DNA of 21,556 nt, from positions 1 through 21,556 of the forward strand of contig CANEXR010000014.1 in NCBI GenBank assembly GCA_947443815.1, given 5' to 3'. This document shows, in pieces, positions 6,838 through 14,548 of this stretch; position 1 is the first letter of the stretch; every line of letters begins with the position of its first letter. The notes beneath the pieces were generated by a model, which saw nothing but the letters and a program-made list of their open reading frames with translations, ran no database searches and was not told where the DNA came from. Source of the stretch: Flavobacteriaceae bacterium. GTDB taxonomy: Bacteria; Bacteroidota; Bacteroidia; Flavobacteriales; Flavobacteriaceae. The translations under genes and the position numbers were made by a program.

Positions 6838-9800
6838 TTACTCTTTTTCTCGTCCAAAACGTTCAAATATATTGACATAAGTGTTGAACGTAGTTTTTGA
6901 TTGGTTGTAAAAAGCGGTATCACCACTTTCTTTCATTATTTGTAACAAACCTCTATAGCGTTCTAAATCAGTGATTATTTCTATAGCAATAGTTGTTTGT
7001 TCTGAAGGTTCAAGTTTGCTGTAATAGTCTAAATTTTCTTTGTATTTGACGATTAATTTTTTGAGAAGGTCTTGTGCTTTGGCTTTTTCGCCTATGTCAT
7101 AATAGCCTTTTGCAAAAGGATCTACCAAAGAATAATAATCAAATTTTTCTAAAGGCATTTTGAACATCGCTAACTCGATGATGTTTTTTGCTTTTTCTTT
7201 TTGACCTTCAGCAATAAGTTGATTCATTAATCTGGCAAGATAAGAACGATAATTAATACTGTTCTTTCTTGTTTCTGGATCGTGATAAATAGTTAGACTT
7301 TCGCTATTGCCCCAGTCCATTTTTATAACTTTATCGTAGAGTCTATCTGCATCAATCATACCCATATCTAAGGGGCTACCATCTTTCGGCAATGCTGTTT
7401 TTATCGGAACTAATTTGTAAGCCATTCCTTCTAGTTGAAGATAATCTTTCATCCATAAATAGTCTTCGGCATCAAAAGCGCCATTGCTAAAGTAAATAGG
7501 TCTTTTCCAATTATTATTTGCTATGATGTCTAACATCATCAATCGATTTTTGTATAAAGCATTTCCTTTGATGTCAATGTCAATATAAGGAACAATGGAG
7601 TCATTGTATTTTGCAGCAACTACTTTATTTTTAATAATAGTGTTTTTGTCAATTGGGATTCGTATTTTATTGGTTGGATAAAAATGAATAGTCTGCCCGT
7701 TTTGCATTTCAACCGTTGATTTTGGATTTTTAATGAATGTAATAAAATCCTTAATATCCCAACGTGTTTCTATTTTTTGAATATAGGCCACATAATCCAG
7801 TTTGTCTCCTACATACTGATCGTGTGTGAATGAAATAGGCAAGGGGTCAGATTGATAGGTCTTTGTTTTCATTTGGTCAATGTACCAATCGGTCATGAAA
7901 AGACTGGTGTTAACAATCTTAACATCAGTTCTTACTTTTTCTATTTCTTGGGCGTACCAGAGAGGGAAAGTATCGTTGTCACCAATTGTAAATAAAATGG
8001 CATTAGGATCACAAGAGTTTAAATATGCTTTTGCTAATGCAACGGCGGTATATCGATTAGAACGATCGTGATCATCCCAGTTTTGAGAAGCCATTAACAC
8101 TGGAGCTGCTAATAAACTGACGGCAATAATAATGGGTCCAGCAATTTTTGGTGCTAAATATTTCTGGGCACTTTCATAGAGCGCATACACTCCAAATCCT
8201 ATCCAAATAGCAAAGACGTAAAAGGAACCAACTAAAGCATAATCTCTTTCTCGAGGTTCAAAAGGTCTCTCATTCAAATATATTTTCAAAGCTATACCAG
8301 TAAACAAGAATAAGGCTAATAATACATAGAAACTTTTTAAATCTTTATTTGCGTGGTACATTAAGCCAATAAGCCCTAGTATAAAGGGCAAGAAATAATA
8401 GGTGTTGCGTCCTTTATTGTTTAAAACATCCGAAGGTAAGTTGTCTTGAGAACCTAAATGAAGGCTGTCCATAAATTTAATACCACTAATCCAGTTGCCG
8501 TTTAAATTATCATATTTTCCTTGAACATCACTTTGTCTTCCTACAAAATTCCACATTAAATACCTCCAATACATATACCCAAATTGGAATTCAAACATGA
8601 AACTGAAATTGTCAATTGTTGTTGGTTTTTCTACAATTAAATAGTTACCATAGCTTTTTAAAAACGAAACATAGCCTTCATTGTCAATTTGTTTTTGAGC
8701 GTAAGCTTGTCTAAATTCAGTTACCGTTTTTTCGACTTCATTTCTCAATTGAGCTATTGCTTTGTTATATTCTTCTTCGGTGAGTTGATTGGCATCAATT
8801 CCATATTTTGCTAAATCATCCTCGTAAGCATAATTAGGATTTATTTTGAATTCAGGAGGGTTCGAAAAATTCATGTAATTTTCAATATGCTCTGAACTCC
8901 ACATTCTAGGCAAAATAGTTTTGTGATTATCGTCACTATTTTGTTCTGCGTTTTTGAAGTTGTTTACAATAACATATTTTCCTGTTTTGTAGTCTCTCTC
9001 GTAGTTAGGCGCTTTGTCTAAATAAGGATTGTCTTTGTCTAAACCTGCAAAAGTTTCCGTGTATTGAGGGCCGTAGAACAAAGGATTAACTCCATATTGT
9101 TCACGATTATAATACGCTAAAACTTCTGCAGCATCCGAAGGTTTATTTTCGTTAATTACAGTGTTAGCATTTGCTCTGATGGGTAGCATCATCCAAGTAG
9201 AAAAACCAATAAGGATGAATAGGATACAAAGAATGATAGTGTTATAAAAAATCATTCCTTTTTGTTTGGTGTATTTTAAACTAAAATAAAAGAAAGCAAT
9301 AAAAAGAATAGCCACAAATAAAGTCCCAGAATCAAAAGGTAATCCTAAATCGTTGACCATAAAAACTTCCGTTTTTCCAAAGAAAGCCATGGTTAAAGGC
9401 AGTAATAATTTAAAAATAAACAATAAAATGGCAATTACAACCACATTAGCCACAATAAAATTCTTTAAAGTAACTTCTTTGTAATTTTTAAAATAATATA
9501 AAAATCCAATTGCAGGAATCGTTAACAAAGCCATGAAGTGAACTCCAAATGAAAGCCCAATTACAAGAGAGATAATTAATAACCATTTATCGCCACGGGC
9601 AGTATTCATATCTTGTTCCCAACGCAATCCAAGCCAAAAAAGTAAAGCAATAAACAATGAAGCCATTGCATATACTTCGGCTTCAACTGCATTGAACCAA
9701 AAACTATCCGAAAAAGTATAGGCTAATGCACCAACCAAAGAGCTTCCAAGAATAACAATAGCGTTGTTTTTATTGATTTCTGAAAATCTAGAGATTAGTT

Positions 9801-10119
9801 TTTTCAGTATCATGGTCGAGGACCAAAACATAAATAGTATGGTAAAAGCACTAGAGAATACGGATGTCATATTGACCATCAAAGCAATTTTGGTGTTGTC
9901 TGGAGCAAACATTGCAAAAAAAGCACCAATCATTTGAAATAAGGGAGCGCCAGGCGGATGTCCAACTTCAAGTTTGGCCGCTGTGGCAATATATTCACCA
10001 CAATCCCAAAAACTCATGGTGGGCTCTACAGTAAGTGTGTATGTTATTAATGCTACTGCAAATGCAAACCAACCTATAATTGTATTCCATTTATTGAAAT
10101 TGAATTCCAGCTTATTCAT
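6838..10119 (-). CDS. DUF2723 / GT117 membrane glycosyltransferase
   Basis: A 1093-residue integral-membrane protein of the DUF2723 family (also annotated as glycosyltransferase family 117), distantly similar to protein O-mannosyltransferases with a GT-C fold. The first membrane helix (about 13-30) is followed by TMSFWDCGEY, where D39 and E42 sit in the first periplasmic loop as expected for the GT-C catalytic acid. Then comes the conserved HPPGAPLFQ. About a dozen hydrophobic helices follow up to residue 700, including two clusters separated by a large soluble segment (about 330-560). The C-terminal 350 residues are soluble, include NWDDHDRSNRYTA and TIGDNDTFPLWYAQE (both family hallmarks), and end in TPR-like helices. 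Likely role: transfer of a sugar from a polyprenyl-linked donor in the periplasm. The acceptor is unknown. Confidence 0.9.
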   Translation of the reverse strand: MNKLEFNFNKWNTIIGWFAFAVALITYTLTVEPTMSFWDCGEYIATAAKLEVGHPPGAPLFQMIGAFFAMFAPDNTKIALMVNMTSVFSSAFTILFMFWSSTMILKKLISRFSEINKNNAIVILGSSLVGALAYTFSDSFWFNAVEAEVYAMASLFIALLFWLGLRWEQDMNTARGDKWLLIISLVIGLSFGVHFMALLTIPAIGFLYYFKNYKEVTLKNFIVANVVVIAILLFIFKLLLPLTMAFFGKTEVFMVNDLGLPFDSGTLFVAILFIAFFYFSLKYTKQKGMIFYNTIILCILFILIGFSTWMMLPIRANANTVINENKPSDAAEVLAYYNREQYGVNPLFYGPQYTETFAGLDKDNPYLDKAPNYERDYKTGKYVIVNNFKNAEQNSDDNHKTILPRMWSSEHIENYMNFSNPPEFKINPNYAYEDDLAKYGIDANQLTEEEYNKAIAQLRNEVEKTVTEFRQAYAQKQIDNEGYVSFLKSYGNYLIVEKPTTIDNFSFMFEFQFGYMYWRYLMWNFVGRQSDVQGKYDNLNGNWISGIKFMDSLHLGSQDNLPSDVLNNKGRNTYYFLPFILGLIGLMYHANKDLKSFYVLLALFLFTGIALKIYLNERPFEPRERDYALVGSFYVFAIWIGFGVYALYESAQKYLAPKIAGPIIIAVSLLAAPVLMASQNWDDHDRSNRYTAVALAKAYLNSCDPNAILFTIGDNDTFPLWYAQEIEKVRTDVKIVNTSLFMTDWYIDQMKTKTYQSDPLPISFTHDQYVGDKLDYVAYIQKIETRWDIKDFITFIKNPKSTVEMQNGQTIHFYPTNKIRIPIDKNTIIKNKVVAAKYNDSIVPYIDIDIKGNALYKNRLMMLDIIANNNWKRPIYFSNGAFDAEDYLWMKDYLQLEGMAYKLVPIKTALPKDGSPLDMGMIDADRLYDKVIKMDWGNSESLTIYHDPETRKNSINYRSYLARLMNQLIAEGQKEKAKNIIELAMFKMPLEKFDYYSLVDPFAKGYYDIGEKAKAQDLLKKLIVKYKENLDYYSKLEPSEQTTIAIEIITDLERYRGLLQIMKESGDTAFYNQSKTTFNTYVNIFERFGREKE

Positions 10120-10201
10120 GTACTAAATTTTATTTTTTTAAGATACAAAGAAAATGTTTTTTTATGTAATGATACGAGCATTAACAAAAAATTCTAAAAA
10201 A

Positions 10202-10209
10202 CAAATGTA
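10202..10209 (-). promoter_or_regulatory. Possible -7 box for the DUF2723 gene
   Basis: TACATTTG on the minus strand fits TAnnTTTG and would give a leader of about 75 nt. No TTG lies at the right -33 distance, so this is a weak call. The rest of 10120-10300 is AT-rich with nothing else I can name. Confidence 0.3.
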
Positions 10210-10304
10210 TCTCAGTAATAGATTGGTTTTTAGTTCGTTTGAAAACGCAATTGAAACAGATGGCATGCAAACGAAAAGTTTTTTCATAAAAACCTATTAA
10301 AAAT

Positions 10305-10334
10305 TTGCAGAAACTAAATTTTGTATTAAATTTG
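10305..10334 (+). promoter_or_regulatory. Promoter of tRNA-Gln
   Basis: TTG (10305-10307), a 19-nt spacer, then TAAATTTG (10327-10334). This is a textbook Bacteroidetes sigma-ABfr promoter. Predicted transcription start is near 10340, about 15 nt before the mature tRNA. Confidence 0.75.
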
Positions 10335-10354
10335 CACTCGCTTAACAGCACTGC

Positions 10355-10425
10355 TGGTCTATGGTGTAATGGTAACACAACTGTTTTTGGTGCAGTCTTT
10401 CAAGGTTCGAGTCCTTGTAGACCAA
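10355..10425 (+). tRNA. tRNA-Gln (anticodon TTG)
   Basis: A complete 71-nt cloverleaf. Acceptor TGGTCTA (10355-10361) pairs with TAGACCA (10418-10424), with A10425 as discriminator. D stem GTGT/ACAC (10364-10367/10375-10378) holds the GG of the D loop. Anticodon stem ACTGT/GCAGT (10380-10384/10392-10396) has the loop TTTTGGT, giving anticodon TTG (10387-10389), which reads CAA/CAG. T stem CAAGG/CCTTG has the loop TTCGAGT. The U1-A72 pair is typical of tRNA-Gln. CCA is not encoded. It is a lone tRNA gene with its own promoter and terminator. Confidence 0.95.
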
Positions 10426-10428
10426 CAT

Positions 10429-10457
10429 AAAGCCTTTCAAGAAATTGAAAGGCTTTT
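10429..10457 (+). terminator. Terminator of tRNA-Gln
   Basis: A perfect 12-bp stem AAAGCCTTTCAA / TTGAAAGGCTTT closed by a GAAA tetraloop (10441-10444) and followed by T residues. It begins 4 nt after the tRNA. Confidence 0.92.
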
Positions 10458-10501
10458 TTTATGCAAAATAATTGAAAGCCAAATATTTAATTTTAGGTAA
10501 T

Positions 10502-10533
10502 GATAGGGTCGTTTTTTTATAAAAAACCCTATC
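10502..10533. repeat. Hairpin near the end of the epimerase gene
   Basis: GATAGGGT (10502-10509) and ACCCTATC (10526-10533) are perfect inverted repeats; the loop holds a T7 tract and an A tract that can pair further. No T run follows on either strand, so it is not a classical terminator. It lies 45 nt after the epimerase stop (minus) and 45 nt beyond the tRNA terminator. It may stop or protect the 3' end of the epimerase mRNA. Confidence 0.5.
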
Positions 10534-10577
10534 TTTCAGGGATACTTACTAAGTATATAATGAAAATTTAAGTTGTT

Positions 10578-11567
10578 TTACAAATTTGAAATAGTCGCTA
10601 TATATTCCTTAATATCTAAAAATTCCACGGGTAATAATTTTTTTATTTTTTCATTCGAATATAAGTTTTTCGAATAAGAAGCCTTTGCAGTGGCTCGGGT
10701 CAGCTTTCTTTTTTTAAAGAAAACCGTGGATAAAATCCAATCTATTCTCCAGCTTATTTTCATAAAAAGCGGCCTAGCGTGTAGCGAAGGTCTTTTGACT
10801 TTCAAGCTGTCTGCAATAGTTTCTAGAACTTCCTTGAAAATGATATTTTCTGCAATTAAAGTAAAGCGTTCATTAATAATTTGACTTTTCATTAGTTGAA
10901 ATGCCATAGAAACTACATCTGAAACTGCGATAAAACCAGTGGTTCCTAGTGTGTAAAAACGCAATCCTTTTGCAATTTTTGCAAAAAGTTGCCCGCTTCC
11001 CTGATTGCGAAAACCAGGTCCAAGAATAACGCCAGGATTAACAATAATGACGTCGAGCCCTTCTTGTTGACCACGCCAAACTTCCATTTCAGCACCATAT
11101 TTTGAAATAGCATAATCGCTATGGGGTTTTTCAGGATTCCACTCGGTTTCTTCCGTAATTGTTGTTTCCTGAGCTGTACTGTCACCAAGAGCAGCAATTG
11201 AACTGATAAAACATAGTTTTTTTATGTTTTTTGATATACAGAAATTTACAATATTGGAGGTGCCTTCAATATTTGTTTTCCGAATTAAATCTTCCTCTTT
11301 GGGTTCGAATGAAATTAAAGCTGCAGCGTGATATACGTATTCAATATTCTCAAAAGCGTTTTCTAAGGAGGGAATGTCAGTAATATCACCTTGAATCCAT
11401 TCTACTTTTTCAAACAACAAATCTTTTTTATACAGGGAAAAAAGGGATTTAGTTTTCTCAATAGAAGATGAATTTCGGTATAAAGCACGGACAGTTTCAC
11501 CATTTTCAATTAAATGAATTAAAAGGTGCGCACCGACTAAACCTGTTCCTCCTGTTACTAAAACCAT
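10578..11567 (-). CDS. NAD-dependent epimerase/dehydratase family protein
   Basis: A 329-residue extended short-chain dehydrogenase/reductase. The N-terminal nucleotide-binding motif TGGTGLVGAHL has the GxxGxxG pattern within the first 16 residues. DITDIP binds the adenine part, YHAAALISF follows, and the catalytic YxxxK is in DYAISKYGAE. The later VNPGVILGPG is typical of dihydroflavonol-reductase-like members. The frame is open to 11663, but that extension has no family similarity and runs through the promoter and inverted repeat. The ATG at 11567 puts the glycine-rich motif at the usual place. The substrate is not evident; annotation beyond the superfamily would be guesswork. It is transcribed alone, divergent from tyrS. 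Confidence 0.88.
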   Translation of the reverse strand: MVLVTGGTGLVGAHLLIHLIENGETVRALYRNSSSIEKTKSLFSLYKKDLLFEKVEWIQGDITDIPSLENAFENIEYVYHAAALISFEPKEEDLIRKTNIEGTSNIVNFCISKNIKKLCFISSIAALGDSTAQETTITEETEWNPEKPHSDYAISKYGAEMEVWRGQQEGLDVIIVNPGVILGPGFRNQGSGQLFAKIAKGLRFYTLGTTGFIAVSDVVSMAFQLMKSQIINERFTLIAENIIFKEVLETIADSLKVKRPSLHARPLFMKISWRIDWILSTVFFKKRKLTRATAKASYSKNLYSNEKIKKLLPVEFLDIKEYIATISNL

Positions 11568-11572
11568 AACTA

Positions 11573-11580
11573 CAAATGTA
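11573..11580 (-). promoter_or_regulatory. -7 box of the epimerase gene
   Basis: TACATTTG on the minus strand fits TAnnTTTG. Only 5 nt separate it from the ATG (11567-11565), predicting a leaderless or nearly leaderless mRNA. The 27-bp repeat arm starts 2 nt upstream. No TTG lies at -33. Confidence 0.6.
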
Positions 11581-11582
11581 TT

Positions 11583-11684
11583 ATTTAATGTTGATTCCGT
11601 TATTTGTTTGCAGATTAATTTGGCACACCAAAAGAACATTTTTTTGATTAAGCACGGAAACAAATAACGGAATCAACATTAAAT
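11583..11684. repeat. 27-bp perfect inverted repeat between divergent epimerase and tyrS promoters
   Basis: Arms 11583-11609 and 11658-11684 are exact reverse complements (core CCGTTATTTGTTT / AAACAAATAACGG), separated by a 48-nt spacer. Each arm ends exactly 2 nt before a -7 box: TACATTTG (minus, epimerase) and TATCTTTG (plus, tyrS). Both promoters therefore carry the same 27-bp upstream sequence. The arms cover the -33 region but contain no TTG at the proper distance, so they may be activator or repressor sites, or an unusual promoter element. Confidence 0.85.
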
Positions 11685-11686
11685 TT

Positions 11687-11694
11687 TATCTTTG
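11687..11694 (+). promoter_or_regulatory. -7 box of tyrS
   Basis: TATCTTTG fits TAnnTTTG. It ends 22 nt before the tyrS ATG, giving a leader of about 16 nt, too short for a T-box or other riboswitch. Confidence 0.65.
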
Positions 11695-11716
11695 CACAAA
11701 ATTATAGCCTTTTAAA

Positions 11717-13015
11717 ATGAAAAATATTATTTCCGAATTACAATGGCGCGGCTTGGTTCACGACATCATGCCAGGAACCGAAGAACAACTTTTGAAAGAA
11801 ATGACCACCACATATATAGGATTTGATCCCACATCAGATTCATTGCACATAGGAAGTTTGGTGCCGATAATACTATTGGTTCATTTAAAAAATTTCGGGC
11901 ATAAACCAATTGCATTAGTCGGTGGAGCTACCGGTATGATTGGTGATCCATCTGGAAAATCAGATGAAAGAAACCTATTGGATGAAACTACTTTAAACCA
12001 TAATGTAGCAGGAATAAAAGCTGTTTTATCTCGGTTTTTAGATTTTAATTCTAAGGATGTGAATGCGGCTATATTAGTGAATAATTACGATTGGATGAAA
12101 GACTTGTCGTTTATCAACTTTGCTCGTGATGTAGGTAAAAGAATCACAGTAAACTATATGATGGCAAAAGATTCTGTTAAGAAACGATTGTCTGGCGAAG
12201 GGGAAGGAATGTCGTTTACGGAGTTTACTTACCAATTAATTCAAGGATATGATTTTTATCATTTGCATAAAGAATACAACTGTTTGTTGCAAATGGGAGG
12301 TTCAGATCAATGGGGCAATATCACAACAGGAACAGAGTTAGTTCGCCGTATGAACGTAGGTGAAGAAGCTAAAGCTTACGCAATGACCTGTCCATTAATC
12401 ACCAAAGCTGATGGGTCTAAATTTGGAAAATCAGAAGGAGGGAATGTTTGGTTGACTGCTGATAAAACCTCGGTATATAAATTCTATCAATTTTGGTTGA
12501 ATACAACGGATGTTGATGCAGAGAAGTACATTAAAATCTTTACTTTTTTAGACAAAGAAGCAATCGAGGCATTAATAAAAGAGCATCAAGTAGCGCCACA
12601 TTTAAGGGTTTTACAAAGAAAACTAGCAGAAGAATTAACTGTTTTTGTTCATTCAAAAGAAGAGTTGGAAAAAGCCATAAAAGCATCAAATATTCTTTTT
12701 GGAAATGCCACTGCCGATGATTTGAAACAATTGGATGAAACTACTTTTTTAGAAGTTTTTGATGGAGTTCCCCAAGCAGAAATTACAAAAACGGATATTG
12801 AAAACGGAATTGATATTGTAACGGTTTTAAATGAAAAAACGGGGTTCTTCAAGTCAAATGGTGAAGCAAGAAGAGCTTTGACAGCCAATTCTATTTCGGT
12901 TAATAAAGAAAAAGTGAAAGAAGATTATGTACTTTCTGCTAAAGATTTAATCAACAATCAATTTGTGCTTTTGCAAAGCGGAAAGAAAAATTATTTTGTG
13001 ATTCGAGCAAAATAA
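11717..13015 (+). CDS. tyrS: Tyrosyl-tRNA synthetase
   Basis: A 432-residue class I tyrosyl-tRNA synthetase, charging tRNA-Tyr in the cytoplasm. The Rossmann catalytic domain carries the HIGH-like motif HIGS (44-47), the tyrosine-site segments GGATGMIGDPSGK (69-81) and YQLIQGYDFYHL, MGGSDQWGNIT (193-203), and the KMSKS-like KFGKS (235-239). An S4 RNA-binding domain occupies the C-terminal 75 residues or so (NGEARRALTANSISVNKEKV). Length is normal. The start ATG follows a -7 box by 22 nt. A strong hairpin follows and is shared with the convergent dGTPase gene. The upstream region has the mirrored repeat described separately. Confidence 0.97.
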   Translation: MKNIISELQWRGLVHDIMPGTEEQLLKEMTTTYIGFDPTSDSLHIGSLVPIILLVHLKNFGHKPIALVGGATGMIGDPSGKSDERNLLDETTLNHNVAGIKAVLSRFLDFNSKDVNAAILVNNYDWMKDLSFINFARDVGKRITVNYMMAKDSVKKRLSGEGEGMSFTEFTYQLIQGYDFYHLHKEYNCLLQMGGSDQWGNITTGTELVRRMNVGEEAKAYAMTCPLITKADGSKFGKSEGGNVWLTADKTSVYKFYQFWLNTTDVDAEKYIKIFTFLDKEAIEALIKEHQVAPHLRVLQRKLAEELTVFVHSKEELEKAIKASNILFGNATADDLKQLDETTFLEVFDGVPQAEITKTDIENGIDIVTVLNEKTGFFKSNGEARRALTANSISVNKEKVKEDYVLSAKDLINNQFVLLQSGKKNYFVIRAK

Positions 13016-13065
13016 TGATAAAAATACACCCAGTTGATTTTTATTAAATGGAAATTGTAACAGAT

Positions 13066-13102
13066 AAAAAAACCTAATTAGTTTGCTAATTAGGTTTTTT
13101 TT
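13066..13102. terminator. Bidirectional terminator shared by tyrS and dGTPase genes
   Basis: A 16-bp perfect stem, left arm 13066-13081 (A7 then CCTAATTAG) and right arm 13086-13101 (CTAATTAGG then T7), closed by TTTG. A and T tracts on both sides suit both strands. The dGTPase stop codon (13092-13090) and last codons lie inside the right arm. Confidence 0.93.
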
Positions 13103-14436
13103 CTGCCATTAATTGTCTCGTATAATTCCAAGGCATTTCCATCAGTCAATAAGGAAACATAATGACAAATATGAAGTAGCCTTTCGTAGAGATCTTCTTT
13201 TTCTAAATCATGTTTTTCAGGAAGCATTTTTAGAATTAATTTGTCATAATTTGATGCTGTACCATTAAATTTGTTGTTGAATGCAGTAATAAATTTATCT
13301 AATAAAGTTTGGATAATTTGATATCCAACAATCTCTTTTTCAATAACTTCTCTACTTTGGTATATGTTTTTGACACTAATATTGATGATGTCGTCCATTT
13401 GTGCTTTGAACTTGCTTTTATCAGTTAAGGCATAAGGAAAATTTCCGTTTAAAATATCGGTTTCATTTTCGATAAATACCTTCACGGCATCATTGATTAA
13501 ACTTCCAATTGCTAAAGCCCTCAGGTAACTAATGCGATCTTCTTTGGTAGTCAGGGTTTTATATTTAGCAGTATCAATAGCATCTTTGACTAATTTTATC
13601 AAATATTCCAATGCAAATTCCTCTTGAACTAAACCCAAATTGATTCCGTCTTCAAAGTCAATAATGGTATAACAAATATCATCGGCTGCTTCAACTAAAT
13701 AGGCTAGTGGATGTCTTTCAAAACCAATATCATCTCCTGATTTATTAGGAATCATTCCCATATCGGTTGCTACATTTTGGAAAAAAGCTTTGTCGGTTTG
13801 AAAAAAACCATACTTTTTGTCTGCTATATTTTTGGTTGGTTTTTTTGGCAAACTTTCTTTTGGGTATTTCATAAAAGCACCCAATGTAGCATACGAAATT
13901 CGGAGTCCGCCTTCAATACCCGGTCTACTGGCAGTAAGAACCGAAAAGCCATTGGCATTGCCTTCAAAGTCAATTAAATCTTGCCATTGTTTTGGGGATA
14001 ATTGGTTTTTGTATTGGTTTCCGTTTCCTATCGAAAAATATTCGCCAATCGCTTTTTCTCCCGAATGGCCAAAAGGAGGATTTCCAATATCATGTGCCAA
14101 TGAAGCTGCCGCTACAATAGCTCCAAAATCATTCATGTGATAGCCATGAACTTCTTTGAGATGGGGGTATTTTTCAATTATTTTTTTACCAACCAATCGT
14201 CCTAGAGAGCGTCCTACAACTGAAACTTCTAAGCTATGTGTCAATCGAGTATGCACAAAATCTGTTTTTGATAGCGGAATAACTTGGGTTTTGTCTTGTA
14301 AACTTCTAAAAGCGGACGAAAAGATAATCCGGTCGTAATCAACCTCAAAACCCAGACGGGTATCGTCTTGTTCTACACGCAATCTTTTGCCTTTGTCACC
14401 TTGTCGTTTTAATGATAAAAGTTGTTCCCAGTTCAT
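13090..14436 (-). CDS. dgt: dGTP triphosphohydrolase (HD superfamily)
   Basis: A 448-residue deoxyguanosinetriphosphate triphosphohydrolase-like protein that cleaves dGTP (or other dNTPs) to the nucleoside and triphosphate. HD-domain motifs are present: HTRLTHSLEV with metal-binding H67, LAHDIGNPPFGHSGE with H115/D116, and a later EAADDICYTIIDFEDG containing the conserved aspartate. The N-terminus has the usual RSEFQ-like region (FSSAFRSLQDKTQV). The frame extends upstream to a TTG at 14472, but that would overlap the -7 box; ATG 14436 gives MNWEQLLS, typical for the family. Its final codons lie within the shared terminator hairpin. It is monocistronic with a strong promoter of its own. Confidence 0.93.
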   Translation of the reverse strand: MNWEQLLSLKRQGDKGKRLRVEQDDTRLGFEVDYDRIIFSSAFRSLQDKTQVIPLSKTDFVHTRLTHSLEVSVVGRSLGRLVGKKIIEKYPHLKEVHGYHMNDFGAIVAAASLAHDIGNPPFGHSGEKAIGEYFSIGNGNQYKNQLSPKQWQDLIDFEGNANGFSVLTASRPGIEGGLRISYATLGAFMKYPKESLPKKPTKNIADKKYGFFQTDKAFFQNVATDMGMIPNKSGDDIGFERHPLAYLVEAADDICYTIIDFEDGINLGLVQEEFALEYLIKLVKDAIDTAKYKTLTTKEDRISYLRALAIGSLINDAVKVFIENETDILNGNFPYALTDKSKFKAQMDDIINISVKNIYQSREVIEKEIVGYQIIQTLLDKFITAFNNKFNGTASNYDKLILKMLPEKHDLEKEDLYERLLHICHYVSLLTDGNALELYETINGRKKT

Positions 14437-14461
14437 GCTTCTTTTTTTGAATGATAGGTTA

Positions 14462-14491
14462 CAAATGTACAAATTGAATGTTGGTAAGCAA
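14462..14491 (-). promoter_or_regulatory. Promoter of the dGTPase gene
   Basis: On the minus strand, TTG (14491-14489), a 19-nt spacer, then TACATTTG (14469-14462): ideal Bacteroidetes spacing. Predicted start is near 14456 with a leader of about 20 nt. The T tract of the upstream DUF3127 terminator abuts the TTG. Confidence 0.75.
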
Positions 14492-14492
14492 T

Positions 14493-14520
14493 AAAAAACC
14501 CGATAGTTATCTTATCGGGT
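14493..14520 (-). terminator. Terminator of the flavin reductase-DUF3127 operon
   Basis: On the minus strand ACCCGATA (14520-14513) pairs with TATCGGGT (14505-14498) around a 7-nt loop, followed by a T run (to 14493). It lies about 30 nt after the DUF3127 stop. Confidence 0.87.
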
Positions 14521-14548
14521 GATTTTATAAATTTGATAGCCAAAGAGA

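Noticed and set aside
11620..11626. TTGGCAC in the tyrS-epimerase spacer as a sigma-54 -24 element
   Set aside because: No matching -12 (TTGCT-like) sequence follows at the right distance, and both genes have TAnnTTTG boxes.
11610..11657. A T-box or other leader riboswitch for tyrS
   Set aside because: This sequence is upstream of the -7 box and the predicted leader is only about 16 nt.
11568..11663. A 32-residue N-terminal extension of the epimerase
   Set aside because: The extension runs through the -7 box and inverted repeat and delays the glycine-rich motif, which normally begins within the first ten residues.
11583..11684. An invertible promoter switch
   Set aside because: Both promoters lie outside the repeats and the 48-nt spacer carries no -7 box, so inversion of the spacer would change nothing obvious; no recombinase gene is near.
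14437..14472. A TTG start for the dGTPase at 14472
   Set aside because: It would overlap the -7 box of an ideally spaced promoter; the ATG at 14436 gives the normal N-terminus.
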